Below are positions 50,718 through 62,815 of a stretch of DNA of 64,000 bases, one piece after another (the first letter of the stretch is position 1; every line of letters begins with the position of its first letter). The position numbers and the translations under genes were made by a program. Origin of the DNA: Dirofilaria immitis (Eukaryota; Nematoda; Chromadorea; Rhabditida; Onchocercidae). Location: NCBI GenBank assembly GCA_024305405.1, contig JAKNDB010000098.1, positions 1,701,501 through 1,765,500 of the forward strand, read 5' to 3'. The notes beneath the pieces are model-generated. The model had not been told where the DNA came from, searched no databases, and worked only from the letters and a program-made list of their open reading frames with translations.

Positions 50718-53700
50718 TTACTTCTCCTCAGAAACGTCCATAGTTTCGCCGCCATTAATTACTTCATAATCAGATGCCGAAACAGACCCAGAGCTCACTA
50801 ATTCCTCCAATTCTTGAGTATCCTAAAATTCAGAACGTGTAAACCCCTCCAGTTCGTGAACAACCTGAAATTTGAAATTTCTGAACCTTATAGTTCGTGT
50901 ACCTAAATACATATAACTTGATGAATTAAATCCCTGAAATTCAACGAGCAATTTTTTAAATTTCAAGCTCCTCATCCCTATTTTGAGATTGTCTTTATTT
51001 AAAAAGACAGCACTTAACCAAGTACATTGGTTAAAATGAAAATGTAGTTATTAATAACAATAAAACAAAACATACATCTACATTTTGTTCCTCATTTCTG
51101 ATTCTGGCATAATATGAAAACCAATCCAATTCCTAAGATTTCTTTATATTTATTTAAAATATTTTTGTGATACAAGACGATGTCACAGCTTGGTGAGTTA
51201 ATCGAACGGAATAGCATGATATTAATATCCGCCTTGCTAATATCTATTATTACTACGAAACTCATCGAATTGCTACTTGTTCTATCTTATTTTGAAGAAT
51301 GGCTGAATGAAGAAAATATAAATGATAGAAAACAGCAATAAAAATAGTAAAAATAAAAAGGATAAATAAAACAAAACATACATTAGAAAAGAGAGGCCTT
51401 TCGAGAGTAAAATTTTCATCACTAAATGGATTCACAAAGATTTCAAACGTCAGACTTGGTCCCTCAGGAATCGAATCTCTACCGCTATCAATCATTTTAT
51501 GAAGCCGCCAAGTTGCACAGAAATACCCCGTTGAGGCCAAGCACTTCACCCACACAGTGAAATCAACAATTTGGCCTTTTTCTGGCAAATTCGTTACAGT
51601 CATCTTTGAACGATGTATTTCTAACATATCAGGTAGCGTTTCATTAATTATCTGAAGTTTCAAGTAAACAATAATTTTAATAGATCGTGAATTACTATAA
51701 TATTAATTAAATACACACAAACTTTAATGAAATCGACAAATGTTTACAAATTTTTTTCAATTCTTTAATTTTAAAATTTCGCAACAGTCATTGAAAGAAA
51801 ACAATTTAAAAAAATCAAAGATTAAGTTATTTCGGTAAGATGTCACTCGATGATTCTTGCTTTTTATTATAAATAATTTAAAAGCACTAGCAAATGTGAA
51901 ATAAAATAATACTAAATGATTATCTGCGAAAGAAAAATAATAAACTAATCATATCATGAAAATACTATTGCTATATCATATGCGCATAACCACCTAATAA
52001 TGGAGATATGATTCTTATAGCGTCACGTATCATCATAATAAGAAACTATCAAATATATGAAACCAACATACAATACTGTTTGCAAACTACAAGAATTAGG
52101 AAAGAGTTACCGAAACATTTTGCCATCTTCTGCAAGCAAATCTGCGAAGAACCCAACGTTTAGAGAAAATTCCTTCTCCTTCGCGTGCAGTTTCCAGCAA
52201 ATCAGACGAACTCTAAAATACTCTTTATGGAAATTATCTAACCTGAACAAAAACATTTCTTTAAGAACAAGCGAGTCTCGCTAATAATTAATTAGACTTG
52301 CGAATTTGTGGTACAGACGTGAAATGGAATCCAAATTTTATTCATATACCACTTATGAATCTATCTCTGCAACTTTACACATGTTACCTTCTTATAAAAT
52401 TATCAAATCAGAATTTACAGGATTTTCCCATTTCATTGAAGGTACTGTTTTCCTTTCATAAATTGCTTTCACATCCCAGACCGGGCTTTCATCAATCAAT
52501 TGAAAAGCAGTAGTATCTTCCTCTTCTTCAGATACTATCTTCGATGGACTTTGATTTTCCAGTGATGATGATGAGGATGAAGCAGCAGCATCAGATATAT
52601 CCGCTTGAAGTGCTAAAATTTAATATCAGTGAAAATTTTCAAATTAAAAATTTTAACAATTTATGCAAAACGGAAATGAATGGAAGCTCAATTATTTATT
52701 TATGCGAAAAATCGATTGCGTAGTTCTATATCAAATAGGATCAACCATCATTTCTATGAGGGAGGCAATCTTCCCCGATAATTGGTTAAGCATCAGTCAA
52801 TCACTTCAGTTGTAAATAAATGAGGAATGGATATAATCATACTTCGAGCAGATTTTTGTTCACTGTAGCACATTCCATATGTTTTTGTTCTTCAAATTCA
52901 TTCATGAATCCTGCTAATTTACTGATTACTGGATGTAGGACAATTTGGTTACTCACTTCCTGCTTGACCCTTTTCATAATCTACAATATAAAAACCAACA
53001 AGTAGAGAAGAAATACTTTGGTTTCCAATATTTAAAACAAATTTAGTGCAAATACCAAGATTACTCAACTATTCGATGTTTATACCGTCAGATGAAATCA
53101 CAAATGAACATTAAAAAATGCAAATCAGTCGTCGCACTATTCGCTGGAAGAACACTATCTCTTTAGACCCTAGTTTATTGAATATCCTATCTTTGTCGAA
53201 AAAACCACAGTATTTTCCAACGAATTATCACTTATTATAAAATTAAATGAATGTTACGATAACTAATTCTCATCCTTTTCTCTGATCACCTCGCTTTATG
53301 TTGAATAGTAAAATAATGGAAATAATTACAGTGTCTAATGTAATGAACTATTCTCGTTTTTGCCTACGACTATTAACCTTGTGTGTAATACTGAGAATGT
53401 TGTAAGCAACTTCTACTATAAAAAGTAATTCGTCTATTCATTTAATGAAGTGCTAAGGATCATAACTCTCTTCGATAACTCCATGATCGGCGTGTCTAAT
53501 CCAAACGATTTCTGATTGCTTACTACTTCGTTTTTATTTTTAAAACAGTGTATAGGATTTTCAATGGGATTATTTTTAAAAACCAGATTATTCGCTTGTT
53601 ATCAGTAATTCTTCTAGTCGAGAGATTAAATTCTTTAACATCTGTCGAGATTAAACTCTTCAGTAACTAATAAAACCTTTATCCAAATTATTTGCTTGTG

Positions 53701-54753
53701 GCAAAAAAATTCTTCCCTGTTAAAATCAGTTTATTGACGTTCTGTGAATATCGTGTTTCGTAATACGACGCTTGCCCATAATTTAAAAATAATTTGTTTT
53801 AAATATTTCTACTCTATCTTTCGCTTCAGGCTGTTCTAACTATCATTCTCGAAACATAATATGCAGATTTGCAGTAAAAGTGCACATAAAACATCAATGC
53901 GAAAAAATTATTAAAACTTGCGCGATCCATTAAAATGTCGAAATCATTCATCATATAGGTATCACATGAAGAACAAGCCTGTGCCTGCAAAATTTACTAC
54001 ACAGTTATAGTTATACCAAACTTTAACCAACAAAAATCAAATTCAATTAATACTCTATGATAATAACCCCGAACAACAGCTTTGGTCTTTTAAACAATTC
54101 GGTTTGAAAATGAAGACAAAACAGAAGAAAATAAATAATATAACGTTAAACAACTTACAGCCATAGATAATTCCGCATCTTGTTCCTTCGGTAATTCAAA
54201 TTTGTAGATACCATCCACATGAACTATGAATAACTTCGCTGATGTCTGCATTACATCATCGACAGCAGCCTAAAACTAATGAAAAATAGAATCGAAATAT
54301 TTAAACAAATTATCTTTAAATTTTAAATTAACAAATCCCAGAGCTAATGGTTACTTGTTTCTCGCTACATTGTCTGATTAAATATTGTCGGCTGAAATAA
54401 TAGCAAGATCAATTTCTGAATGATTCAAAGAAACCGCAAAACTAACATTATCATTAAAATGCTTAAAATTCTACGATATGCAGCATTTTCCTAAAGTTTG
54501 ATTACACAACAATGTCGAAAGAATAAACTGTACTAAAAAATACCTCGAAAGCTTCCCGTGTTTCCAAAAGAATCATATCTCCATCAGAATCACGATATTT
54601 TGGAGGACTATCCATTATGAAGTTATAATTGATGAATTCCATTATCGCGCTAACGACACAATCTCGACTGTATCGTTTAAAAGGTACCAAGATTGGTTCA
54701 GGTGGTTGTGCGATATTGTGAACATTCCGATATTTTTCTACAACCAAATGCAT
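50718..54753 (-). CDS. NBR1/p62-like protein: PB1, FW-like domain, LIR candidates
   Basis: Probably a selective-autophagy receptor of the NBR1 family. Exons (high to low): 54753-54544, 54269-54159, 53984-~53918, 52980-52843, 52612-52419, 52242-52111, 51651-51382, 50822-50718. Residues ~1-100 form a PB1 domain: KYRDSDGDMILLETREAF is the acidic OPCA motif and LFIVHVDG the last strand. Exons 52242-51382 resemble the second half of the NBR1 FW domain (GYFCATWRLHKM, compare GTYTSHWRLSHK; then GPSLTFEIFV). Two LC3-interacting candidates follow acidic stretches: EEEEDTTAFQLI and SASDYEVI near the C-terminus. I see no intact ZZ zinc finger or UBA domain; exon 3 has only CSSC. The frame across 52980-52843 needs one A (T5 at 52882-52886). 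Other exon joins (53918/52980, 52419/52242, 52111/51651) do not close in phase, so exons may be missing or carry indels. Confidence 0.62.
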
Positions 54754-54787
54754 ATCCTTCGAATCTGTGAAGTTTTTCTGAAAATCA
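54754..54787 (-). promoter_or_regulatory. Putative spliced-leader acceptor ahead of the NBR1-like gene
   Basis: On the minus strand GATTTTCAG precedes base 54777, with the ATG 24 nt further on. The reading frame stays open back to the acceptor without a Met, so an ordinary upstream exon is the alternative. Confidence 0.45.
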
Positions 54788-56650
54788 ATCGAAGTTCTTG
54801 AATTGTTTCAATATAGTACAATTATGATTTCAAGATATCCACGTACACCAAACAATCACGAAATATGTTATTTAATTTAGTATTTACATATATTCAAAAT
54901 TTCATAAGTTTCATTATCGAAATTATTAGAATTATCTAATGGAATACAAATTTAAGAAAATAAAAATTATAAACGTCGGCTCTTAGGGTGAAAATTTGTT
55001 GTTAAAACCATCTGCTCGGATTTATTCGCTTGTTGAATTGTTGATGAGGAAATCTAATAGAAATAAAAAAAATTAATGATAAAGAAAATTATAAGAGTGA
55101 TAAAAGATCAGAATGGTCTTAATAAAATCAGTCTACAAGTTATTACTAAATTAGTTGTCACAGAGGAAAGCCATCATTACAATCAAAACATATATATATA
55201 AGTATCAATCATCTCTGAACTCATTTCTTATAAACAGAAGCAACTGGTAATCACATTGTGGTGAAGAGTACAATTATCTCTAAGTTAAATGAAGTAATAA
55301 TTTCATAATTTGAATCATCCCTGCATGAGCATTCTTTCCGGGCCAAAGCGATGGGATGAGAACTTTTGTTGTATTTATATGGACGCTATATATTTGATTT
55401 TTTAAGTATAACAGCATTGTTTTAGTTCAACTTATCACTGATAATACGGTAAAAAGAATGACATATTCATATAGATATTAAAGAAATATTGATATTTCAT
55501 TTTTTATTTTTCATGGATCATTCCTTCTCACACAGATAATAACCTTCCCTAAATATTAAATCCTACCTAATCACGTACAATGGCCTGATATTATTTTTCC
55601 CATTATTAACAATAAATGAATTGAAAAATACAACATTTCATAACTTGTATTGATAGATGTATATATATTTTGCTCTCGTCTTCTTTTTACACTTTTTCCA
55701 TACAAAAACAAAACAGAAAATGAACTAATTCAATTTCGGTTTAAGCTACAGACAAATACGAAAAACAAATAAACAAATGTGGAAAATAGTCCATTTCTAA
55801 AAAAGGTGAATACCTATCAAACAGGAATTCCTAAAACATATAACATAAAAGCACATGACTTACTATACCTACCTATATTCATTTCGCCATTCCAAATATA
55901 AAAACTGAAATCGATCCATCAAATCAATGTTCAACAATAAATAATAATCTATAAGAATTACCTGTTACGAAATACGAAATACTAGAGCAAATTAAAAAAA
56001 AAGTCAAAAGCTGAGGCGATAATAAGGGAGTTAAACCTTCAATAAGTACAATCGACAAAATGCAAGATTCAAATTTATTTTATTAACACGACAAAAAAAT
56101 CATAGGAGAAAAAGCAAAAAAAAACTTCTTTATATCAGTCCTCTTTTCTGCGCATGGAAAAAAAGCACTTGAAATCACTAATAGGGTCTTGGTAGCAGTT
56201 TTATTCGTGTTCGAAAATTATCAGCTGTAAGATAATTTGCAATAATAAGACACTAATAGTAGATATTCTATAAATAAAACTATCAACAAAAAGATTATGA
56301 GAAAAAAATTTAGTTTACGATATTGACTTATTTTATATAATGAAAACATGCAGTTAAAACTTGAAAAAACAACTGAATCAGATAATTAAAGCAATTTCGA
56401 ATTCTGAAAAAATGTGCGCGAAAAATTTTCTTTAATTATTGAATTATATACAGGCGAAATGTTAATTAACATTTCAATTTAATAGTTATTTTTATGTTTT
56501 ATAACAACTATGATCCTATCCTAGAAAAAAAATTGTTGGAAAATTAAACTGGAAAAAAACAAGGAATCCTGCAAGAGATAAAGTAAATGGCATATACATT
56601 AAGAGCAGATAATAGGACAAAAAAAAAAAAAAAACGTTTCGTGCGATAAA
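54788..56650. other. Intergenic region between ARL2 and the NBR1-like gene
   Basis: About 1.9 kb of AT-rich sequence with the ARL2 3' end at its right edge. TTTATTTTATT at 56075 would give AATAAA on the minus strand, a possible distal polyadenylation signal for ARL2. I see no further exon or RNA gene. Confidence 0.5.
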
Positions 56651-58244
56651 TCAATCGAACGTAAACAATCGAGACGAAATATCAGCACATAACCAATCAA
56701 TTGCTTCAACGAGATTTTCGCCAGTAACTGCACTGCATCCATATATATTCCAGCGATGTGATTTCAGGTTACGCAAGCCCAATAACTATAATTATAAATT
56801 CAGTAAACCAACGAGTTACAGGCTCAACCTAAGTAAAATTAAAGCTATGCCATGAAAACCAAGTCAGGAAATTTATTTTACTAGATGTTCAGTCTTTACA
56901 CAAATTTCAAAAACCTTAATTAAAAAATACAGCAATCTTTTTACTTAATCCTTCGATCAATAAGATCAAGATAGTACTCGAATATCTCGGTGAACTATAT
57001 AGCGCCAATAGATCTTCAAAAATCGATAACAAGTCCATAGGAAGAAAAATCGAGATCTCTTACCTCCTCAATTTCTTTTGAGCTCACACTGGATGATAAA
57101 TCTTGCTTGTTTGCAAGGACTAAAAGTGATGCACCAGCTAATCTTTCTTCCACCTTAAATTATTAAAACTTTAAAAGAAGAAAGTCTTTCAGAAAACATA
57201 TTTTGCCAATTTAAATGAATGCTTAATAAATAAGGAATAAATTTAAATTGAAGAATCTATATTCGAAAGATCAGAATAGGATATATATTCAGTGTATAAC
57301 ACAAATTCAAAATATGCCATTGCATTTTCTGAAAATCGTAACTATCTTACTCTGTTTAAAGGATAGTGAGGGTAGGGCTGAAGACTACTCAACGTTATAT
57401 TTGAAAAATGATACGAATAGCTTGAAATCGCACCAGCAATGAACTAAGCTCACGCTTACAATCATCCATTCTATCAATATCAGCTGAATCAACCACCCAT
57501 ATAACGCCATCTGTTTGCTCAAAATAATTTCGCCAATATGACCGCAAACTTTTCTGTCCGCCAACATCCCACATATTCAATTTCATATCTTTGTATTCTA
57601 GTGTTTTGATATTGAAACCTGTACGAACAAATTCAATTTAAAACATGCAAATCGTTCTACAGTTGTATGATCAATAATGAAAATCAATCGAGGCAAAATT
57701 TCTATCGGTGACAATGTTTAACAAATATGCGCATATAAAAGATAGTTCGATAATACTTACGTAAAATTAATAGCATAAATCATATGCTTTAGAAATTATG
57801 TAATTAATGATAGATCAAGTGGTAACTAAGTATATTTGAACATTTTAACAATTTGCTGGCTTCAAAATTACCAGGTAGATTGAATAAATAACCTAATAAC
57901 GTTAGCAAAAATTAATGATCTGCTACGATCTAATAATAACGATAAAAATAATTGATTTGCATTCTTGAAAATAGTGAGACTTTTGGTTTCTGAAGACATA
58001 GAAGGATTTTGATACATACGCTTGGGAAGAATCAAGTTTTTAAAATGACTGATGCGACATGCACTAAATGTAAGTGCTCAGTGGAAATATTGAATATACC
58101 GAAAGTTGGTGCAACTTCATTGATTTCTTCACCGTTTAGTTTCCGTACCATAGTTGTTTTCCCACCATTATCCAAACCAAGAACCAATATTCGCAGCTCT
58201 TTCTCCTTTAAACGTTGTTTCTTCAAAATTGTGAGAAAACCCAT
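56651..58244 (-). CDS. evl-20: ARL2 small GTPase
   Basis: ARF-like GTPase that acts with tubulin cofactors C, D and E in tubulin dimer assembly and regulates release of lipidated cargo from PDE6D/UNC119 carriers; evl-20 is the C. elegans orthologue. Four exons, all in phase: 58244-58100, 57618-57434, 57153-57064, 56785-56651, total 184 codons plus stop, the same length as human ARL2. Visible motifs: P-loop GLDNGGKT at residues 23-30 (Gly replaces the usual Ala at 27), switch I PTFGFNIKT, switch [20 protein letters not shown] with Gln70, NKQD at 125-128, and CSAVTGENL near the end. Gly2 is present but ARL2 proteins are not normally myristoylated. It lies 383 bp downstream of the eIF3g stop on the same strand, suggesting co-transcription. 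No sign of damage. Confidence 0.97.
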
Positions 58245-58290
58245 TTCAACAATCAGCTTTATTCTTGCATCGACATGCTGAAAAATACAA
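58245..58290 (-). promoter_or_regulatory. Putative spliced-leader acceptor ahead of ARL2
   Basis: Minus-strand TTGTATTTTTCAG ends at 58278 and is followed 33 nt later by the ARL2 ATG (58244). No upstream ARL2 exon is needed because the protein starts at the canonical MGFLTILKK. This fits SL trans-splicing of a downstream operon gene. Confidence 0.6.
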
Positions 58291-58527
58291 TTTAAAGCAC
58301 AAAATCCGTTCCCACTGACTAAAAATTTCTGAAACAACTACAGCATACCGACTAAGTAAATAATCTTGCCATATTTACCCTTACTTTTTACTTTTCAAAC
58401 ATTAAATTACAAAATCAGTAAAAAAAATTATGATTGAAAAATGTTTCGTTTTCATGCACACATACTCCTGGAGTAAATATCAGTAGAAACTTTTAATCAA
58501 AATCATACAAAGATCTCTAATCCATTT

Positions 58528-58545
58528 CATATTTTATTCAACCCA
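58528..58545 (-). terminator. Probable eIF3g polyadenylation signal
   Basis: AATAAA on the minus strand (58538-58533), about 90 nt after the eIF3g stop and about 255 nt before the ARL2 trans-splice acceptor. This spacing is reasonable for an operon junction. Confidence 0.5.
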
Positions 58546-58627
58546 CATCACAGGTTAATACAATCAAGACGAAAATCATGAAAAAATTCCATTCTAATTC
58601 AAATAACGCAACTGTTGACAAATACCA

Positions 58628-61201
58628 TTAATTGTTCGGTCTGAAATGAAAAATAATCATTCTAAACTTGATTTTATGAAAATATCATTCAGCTGAAAGT
58701 CGATTTCATCTGTTGCTCACTTCAAACATCATCGTTTTTTATCAATTGATAACAAATAATATTAACGTTCAACTTAACTAAGTGAATGATAAAATTATAA
58801 ACTTATTCCAAGTTATGCGAATAATAAAATGAAACAAACCTTGTCCATTCAACTTTTAGTACGAGATGATCCAGCTTATACCCATTCAATTTCTGTATCG
58901 CGGCTTCTGTTTGACTGCGATGTTCAAATGTGACAAAAGCAAATCCTTTCGGTTTATTTGTGTGCTTATCCTTCGCAATAAAGACTCGATTTACGGTACC
59001 CACAGTGCCAAACAGAGCACGAAGTTCCTAAAAATATTACAACTATTACATAATTATTAAATGATAGTGTTAACTATTAAATGATGATTAACTATTAAGC
59101 AACATAGAAACATTACAATCATTTTAAATTTCATTGTTTTCATTCAATTTTTGATATCGCAAATCGCAAAACAAAAATAATCTTAAACTTGCAAAATAAG
59201 GTAATACATAAGAATCCTTCTAAATCATACAGTGGCGTCTTACAAACTGAAGATGAAGTAAGAGGAATTTTGACAAAAAAGTAATATATTTCAAACTTTC
59301 AAAAAAGAGCTAACCGCTTCATCACATTCTTCAGGCAAATTTGTAACTCTGCATGTGTTTTCCTCGGATCTCCTTTCTGCGCCACCTGTAACCGATGGTC
59401 GATCGCCACGCATTCCCGGTGCTACATACTTTCCTGATCCTGGCACTGCTGGACCAAGTTTTGTATCTTTCTCCTTATTTTCTTGATCTTCCTCATCATC
59501 TTTCGCATACATCGACTTGTATGGACAACTTACAGACCAATGCTCATCTGACTAAAAAAGACCTCAAAATATAAAACAGTTTGTAAACATCTCGACTAAT
59601 CAAGTCAGTTAATTAAAACTAGAGATTTGATTAGATGTGCATTTAACTAACTTGATATGTTAAATTTACATGAATAGTTCTTCGGATATATCAAAAGAAA
59701 ATTTTTTTTTCAAAATCAAAAAATTTCGACAATTCTAATTCTTCCAAATATAATAACAACTAAGTCTCATTCCATTCTATACAGTTTTAAATAAATTAAC
59801 CTTGCAGTAGCGACAATGAGTGAATGATCCCCAGCTGTCGCTGTAACTTTAGTTCCTTCATCACCGATATCGAGTTGTTGCTAAAAATATTTAATGCAAT
59901 TTTAGACATTTAAAGTTAACAAAACAAAATGCTAAACAAAATAATGATGATCAGAGACAAATTATTTACTTCACCAGCACGATTTCTAATGAACTGCATA
60001 AGGACTTCTTCAGCGACATAAGTAGTGGACACATGCGGCCCTGGACCGTCATTTTTGCACTGTCCGAATTTCTTCCACTTCTTCCGCTCTGCTATTGGCC
60101 TTGCCACCTTTTTCGTTACAACTTTAAACGTTGTGACAACCTGTCGTATATACATACATAAATAGCACAAAACAAATATTTTTTGAGGCTTTCTGTATTT
60201 AGATTTTGGCTCAACTCATATAACTCACACAAACTTGAAATTTTTTAATTGACCTGTTCTGCATGCTTTCTTGATGGTGATTCTTTTATTTTTTAATTAA
60301 TGCCATTCACCACCATTTTTAAAGAAATCAAATTACTAACATTAAACCACAATTTTCATCAATTTTATTTACCTTATATTTACCGGTATCATCAGAAATA
60401 ATATCGGTAACAATTTTAATACCATCTTTTGTCGATTCATGCGCTCCACCAAGGGCTGAAAAAGTTATTCAAATACACAAAGCAGAAAAACTTCAAAAAA
60501 GAAAACCGGTCTGAAATATTTTTGACATATTAGCAAAATTTATCTGTTTTAATCCTTTCTCGAATCCCAACATTACATATATGATGGATCACTTAATAAT
60601 CCGTTCGACGCAGATATATTTAAACCAATAAACACACATCTTAATTTCATAGCATAATAATGTCCTGTAGCGATAATGTTTAACAAAAGTTTCCAGAAAT
60701 TCATGTGCTACACTTTACATATTCTAATCCTCACACCTCACTTCTTGATAATGCAGTTATTCATCAACATCATCGTACGATAAAATATGAAAGTTATAAA
60801 AAGATAGTTACATAAGCGTAAAACTTACTCTCTTGCTCGACTGCTTCAGCCCAACTACCAATAGCAGAAATAGAACTTCTGCAACAAAAGAACAGTAATT
60901 AGACAAATAACAAATAACAATGTAACAAAGTGTATAATGAAATGCATAACTTAAAAATAATGAATATTAACAAATTTGCATAACTTGAACGGAATGAATA
61001 TTATCGTATTCTCAATTAACCCCAATATTTTCAGCTACTATTTCGATTATGCGTAAGAGTGATCAACTTCACGATGAAACCAACACATCAATTATATTAT
61101 ATAACATTATATTGACACATGCAGCACTTAATATATGATTAAAAATCATACAACTTACAGATTAGGAAGTGGGGAGCAGTACTTGCTGTTGTCATAGCCA
61201 T
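58628..61201 (-). CDS. eif-3.G: Translation initiation factor eIF3 subunit G
   Basis: RNA-binding subunit of eIF3, needed for scanning and start-site selection on 40S complexes. Eight exons: 61201-61159, 60878-60829, 60455-60373, 60140-59970, 59880-59801, 59551-59315, 59027-58840, 58640-58628; with two single-base corrections they sum to 288 residues. N-terminal eIF3g region: VVTTFKVVTKKVARPIAERK, KKFGQCKNDGPGPHVSTTYV. CCHC zinc knuckle CRYCKSDEHWSVSCPYK spans exons 5-6. C-terminal RRM: RNP2 CRVTNL and RNP1 KGFAFVTF, ending VEWTRPNN from a 13-nt last exon. Exon 1 (4 C at 61171-61174 on the complementary strand) and exon 5 (AAA at 59848-59850) each need one more base to keep frame; in exon 5 this restores the first two zinc-knuckle cysteines. 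It is probably the first gene of an operon with ARL2. Confidence 0.95.
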
Positions 61202-61232
61202 CCTTTTAAATAATAATTAATCTGAAATAGAT
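61202..61232 (-). promoter_or_regulatory. Putative spliced-leader acceptor ahead of eIF3g
   Basis: Minus-strand CTATTTCAG ends at 61222 and the first ATG follows 20 nt later (61201), with a second in-frame ATG two codons on. Short trans-spliced leaders of this kind are usual in nematodes. Confidence 0.5.
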
Positions 61233-61429
61233 TACGACATAGCTAGTCGACATACCGTAAAAATTTTGGCGTAGACTATATTATATTTTCATGAAAAATT
61301 CCGCAGTTGATTTATAACTTAATGATCTATTAAACTTTACGTTAGCCATTTCTTTCTCATCAATTTTGTACTGTGTGAATGTACTAACAATCATTTAGCT
61401 AAATATTTCGAGGGAAAAATAAAACGATT

Positions 61430-61725
61430 AGTCATCACCACGTGAACGCTAAAAAAATAGATAGCAACTAAAAGTACACCAAACTCGCATCAATAGTTTG
61501 TTTAAAGGATATATTTAGTAAATCAATTAATAATCCATAAACTGTAATAAATCTATAACAATGAATTACGTATACTTAATTTTTTATACGACTGTTACGC
61601 TTTAATTAAGCAACTAAGCATTTCATCTCCTTATATAACTATTTCCAGTCATCTGTGCATCTTACGTAAGTAGAACACGCTCGTACGTACCATTAGTAAA
61701 TTTTTTCCACGTCCACGTGTACTTT
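61430..61725. promoter_or_regulatory. Two CACGTG E-boxes upstream of eIF3g
   Basis: CACGTG at 61439-61444 (context ACCACGTGAAC) and 61714-61719 (context TCCACGTGTAC), with a CACGTC at 61708-61713. They lie about 240 and 515 bp upstream of the start codon. CACGTG is bound by Myc/Max, Mondo and TFEB/HLH-30 type bHLH factors. Function here is inferred. Confidence 0.4.
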
Positions 61726-62815
61726 AACTTAACTTACTAATCACCAAAAACCCACCTTACAAGTTAATTCGCATATGAGGGATAATTACATACAAACCAT
61801 AGTGATGTCAGTGTAAAACCATGCTGTCAAAGTAACATAAACCAAATGGCACAAACCAGTCTCATATCCAACTAAAGTTCGAGGAGTAGTGTTGTTATTA
61901 ATTTAGGGCATGTGGGTCGGTCGCTGGGCCAATGTTTTTTTTTGTATTGAAGAGTGAAAAAGGATCTGGTTGGGAGACGTGTAAGTGATAAGATTATTAA
62001 TTTCAGGATGGTAATATTATATTATGGGTTTTAATTGCAGATATATATAATGAAATCTTATCAGATGAAATGTCAAAATGTAGCGAATAAAAAAATTATT
62101 AAAGGATTAAATTAAAAATTAATCAAAAATTGAATTTTAATGATAATACATAAATAATTATAAGATAATTTTAATCTTCTTAAAATGTAAATAATGATAA
62201 TGATAATTTTGATAAGATAGGATATCAATGATGATACAATGATTTTTAGTACTAAGGCTACAAAATAGTGATAAGATAATAAAATCATTTATTCGATTAA
62301 TCAAAAAATAGCTATGAAATGAAATTGATATCTTTAACAAATATTTATTTGATCAAATTTTATGAAATATTTTTTTTTGATACCTTAAAAATCATATGTA
62401 ATGAGAACATTTCCAATAAACAATCTTATGAATATTATTATTATTATTATTATCATGAGAAATTGTACTATCAATTAATTGAATATTATTAATTGTTTCA
62501 TAATATCATATATCAATTTCGATCTTTGACCTCAAATCATAAAAATATTTTGATTAAATCAAATAAACAGTGAAATAAATTGTGCAATTTTATTTTCCTA
62601 AACCTGGATGAAAAATTTTAATCTATTCTCGACATTTGATGCAATAATCTCGACAAATTAAAATTAGACATTTCCATAAACGAAATTATTGATTTATTTG
62701 CATTTGCTGCATTGAAATAACAACAACAACAACAACAGAAAAAATAAGCATAAAATTTTAGGGAATAAATTTATTATCTTACTATGTTAATTGCATGCAT
62801 ATGGAAGGATATAGT
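61726..62815. other. Intergenic, left part of the right-hand non-coding region
   Basis: AT-rich with GATAAT-type simple sequence near 62140-62280, an (ATT)n at 62432-62452 and (CAA)n at 62721-62738. No gene recognised. Confidence 0.5.

Noticed and set aside
52057..52513. Plus-strand open frames opposite the NBR1-like gene
   Set aside because: Shadows of minus-strand exons; the minus frame has splice sites and a domain context, the plus frame has neither.
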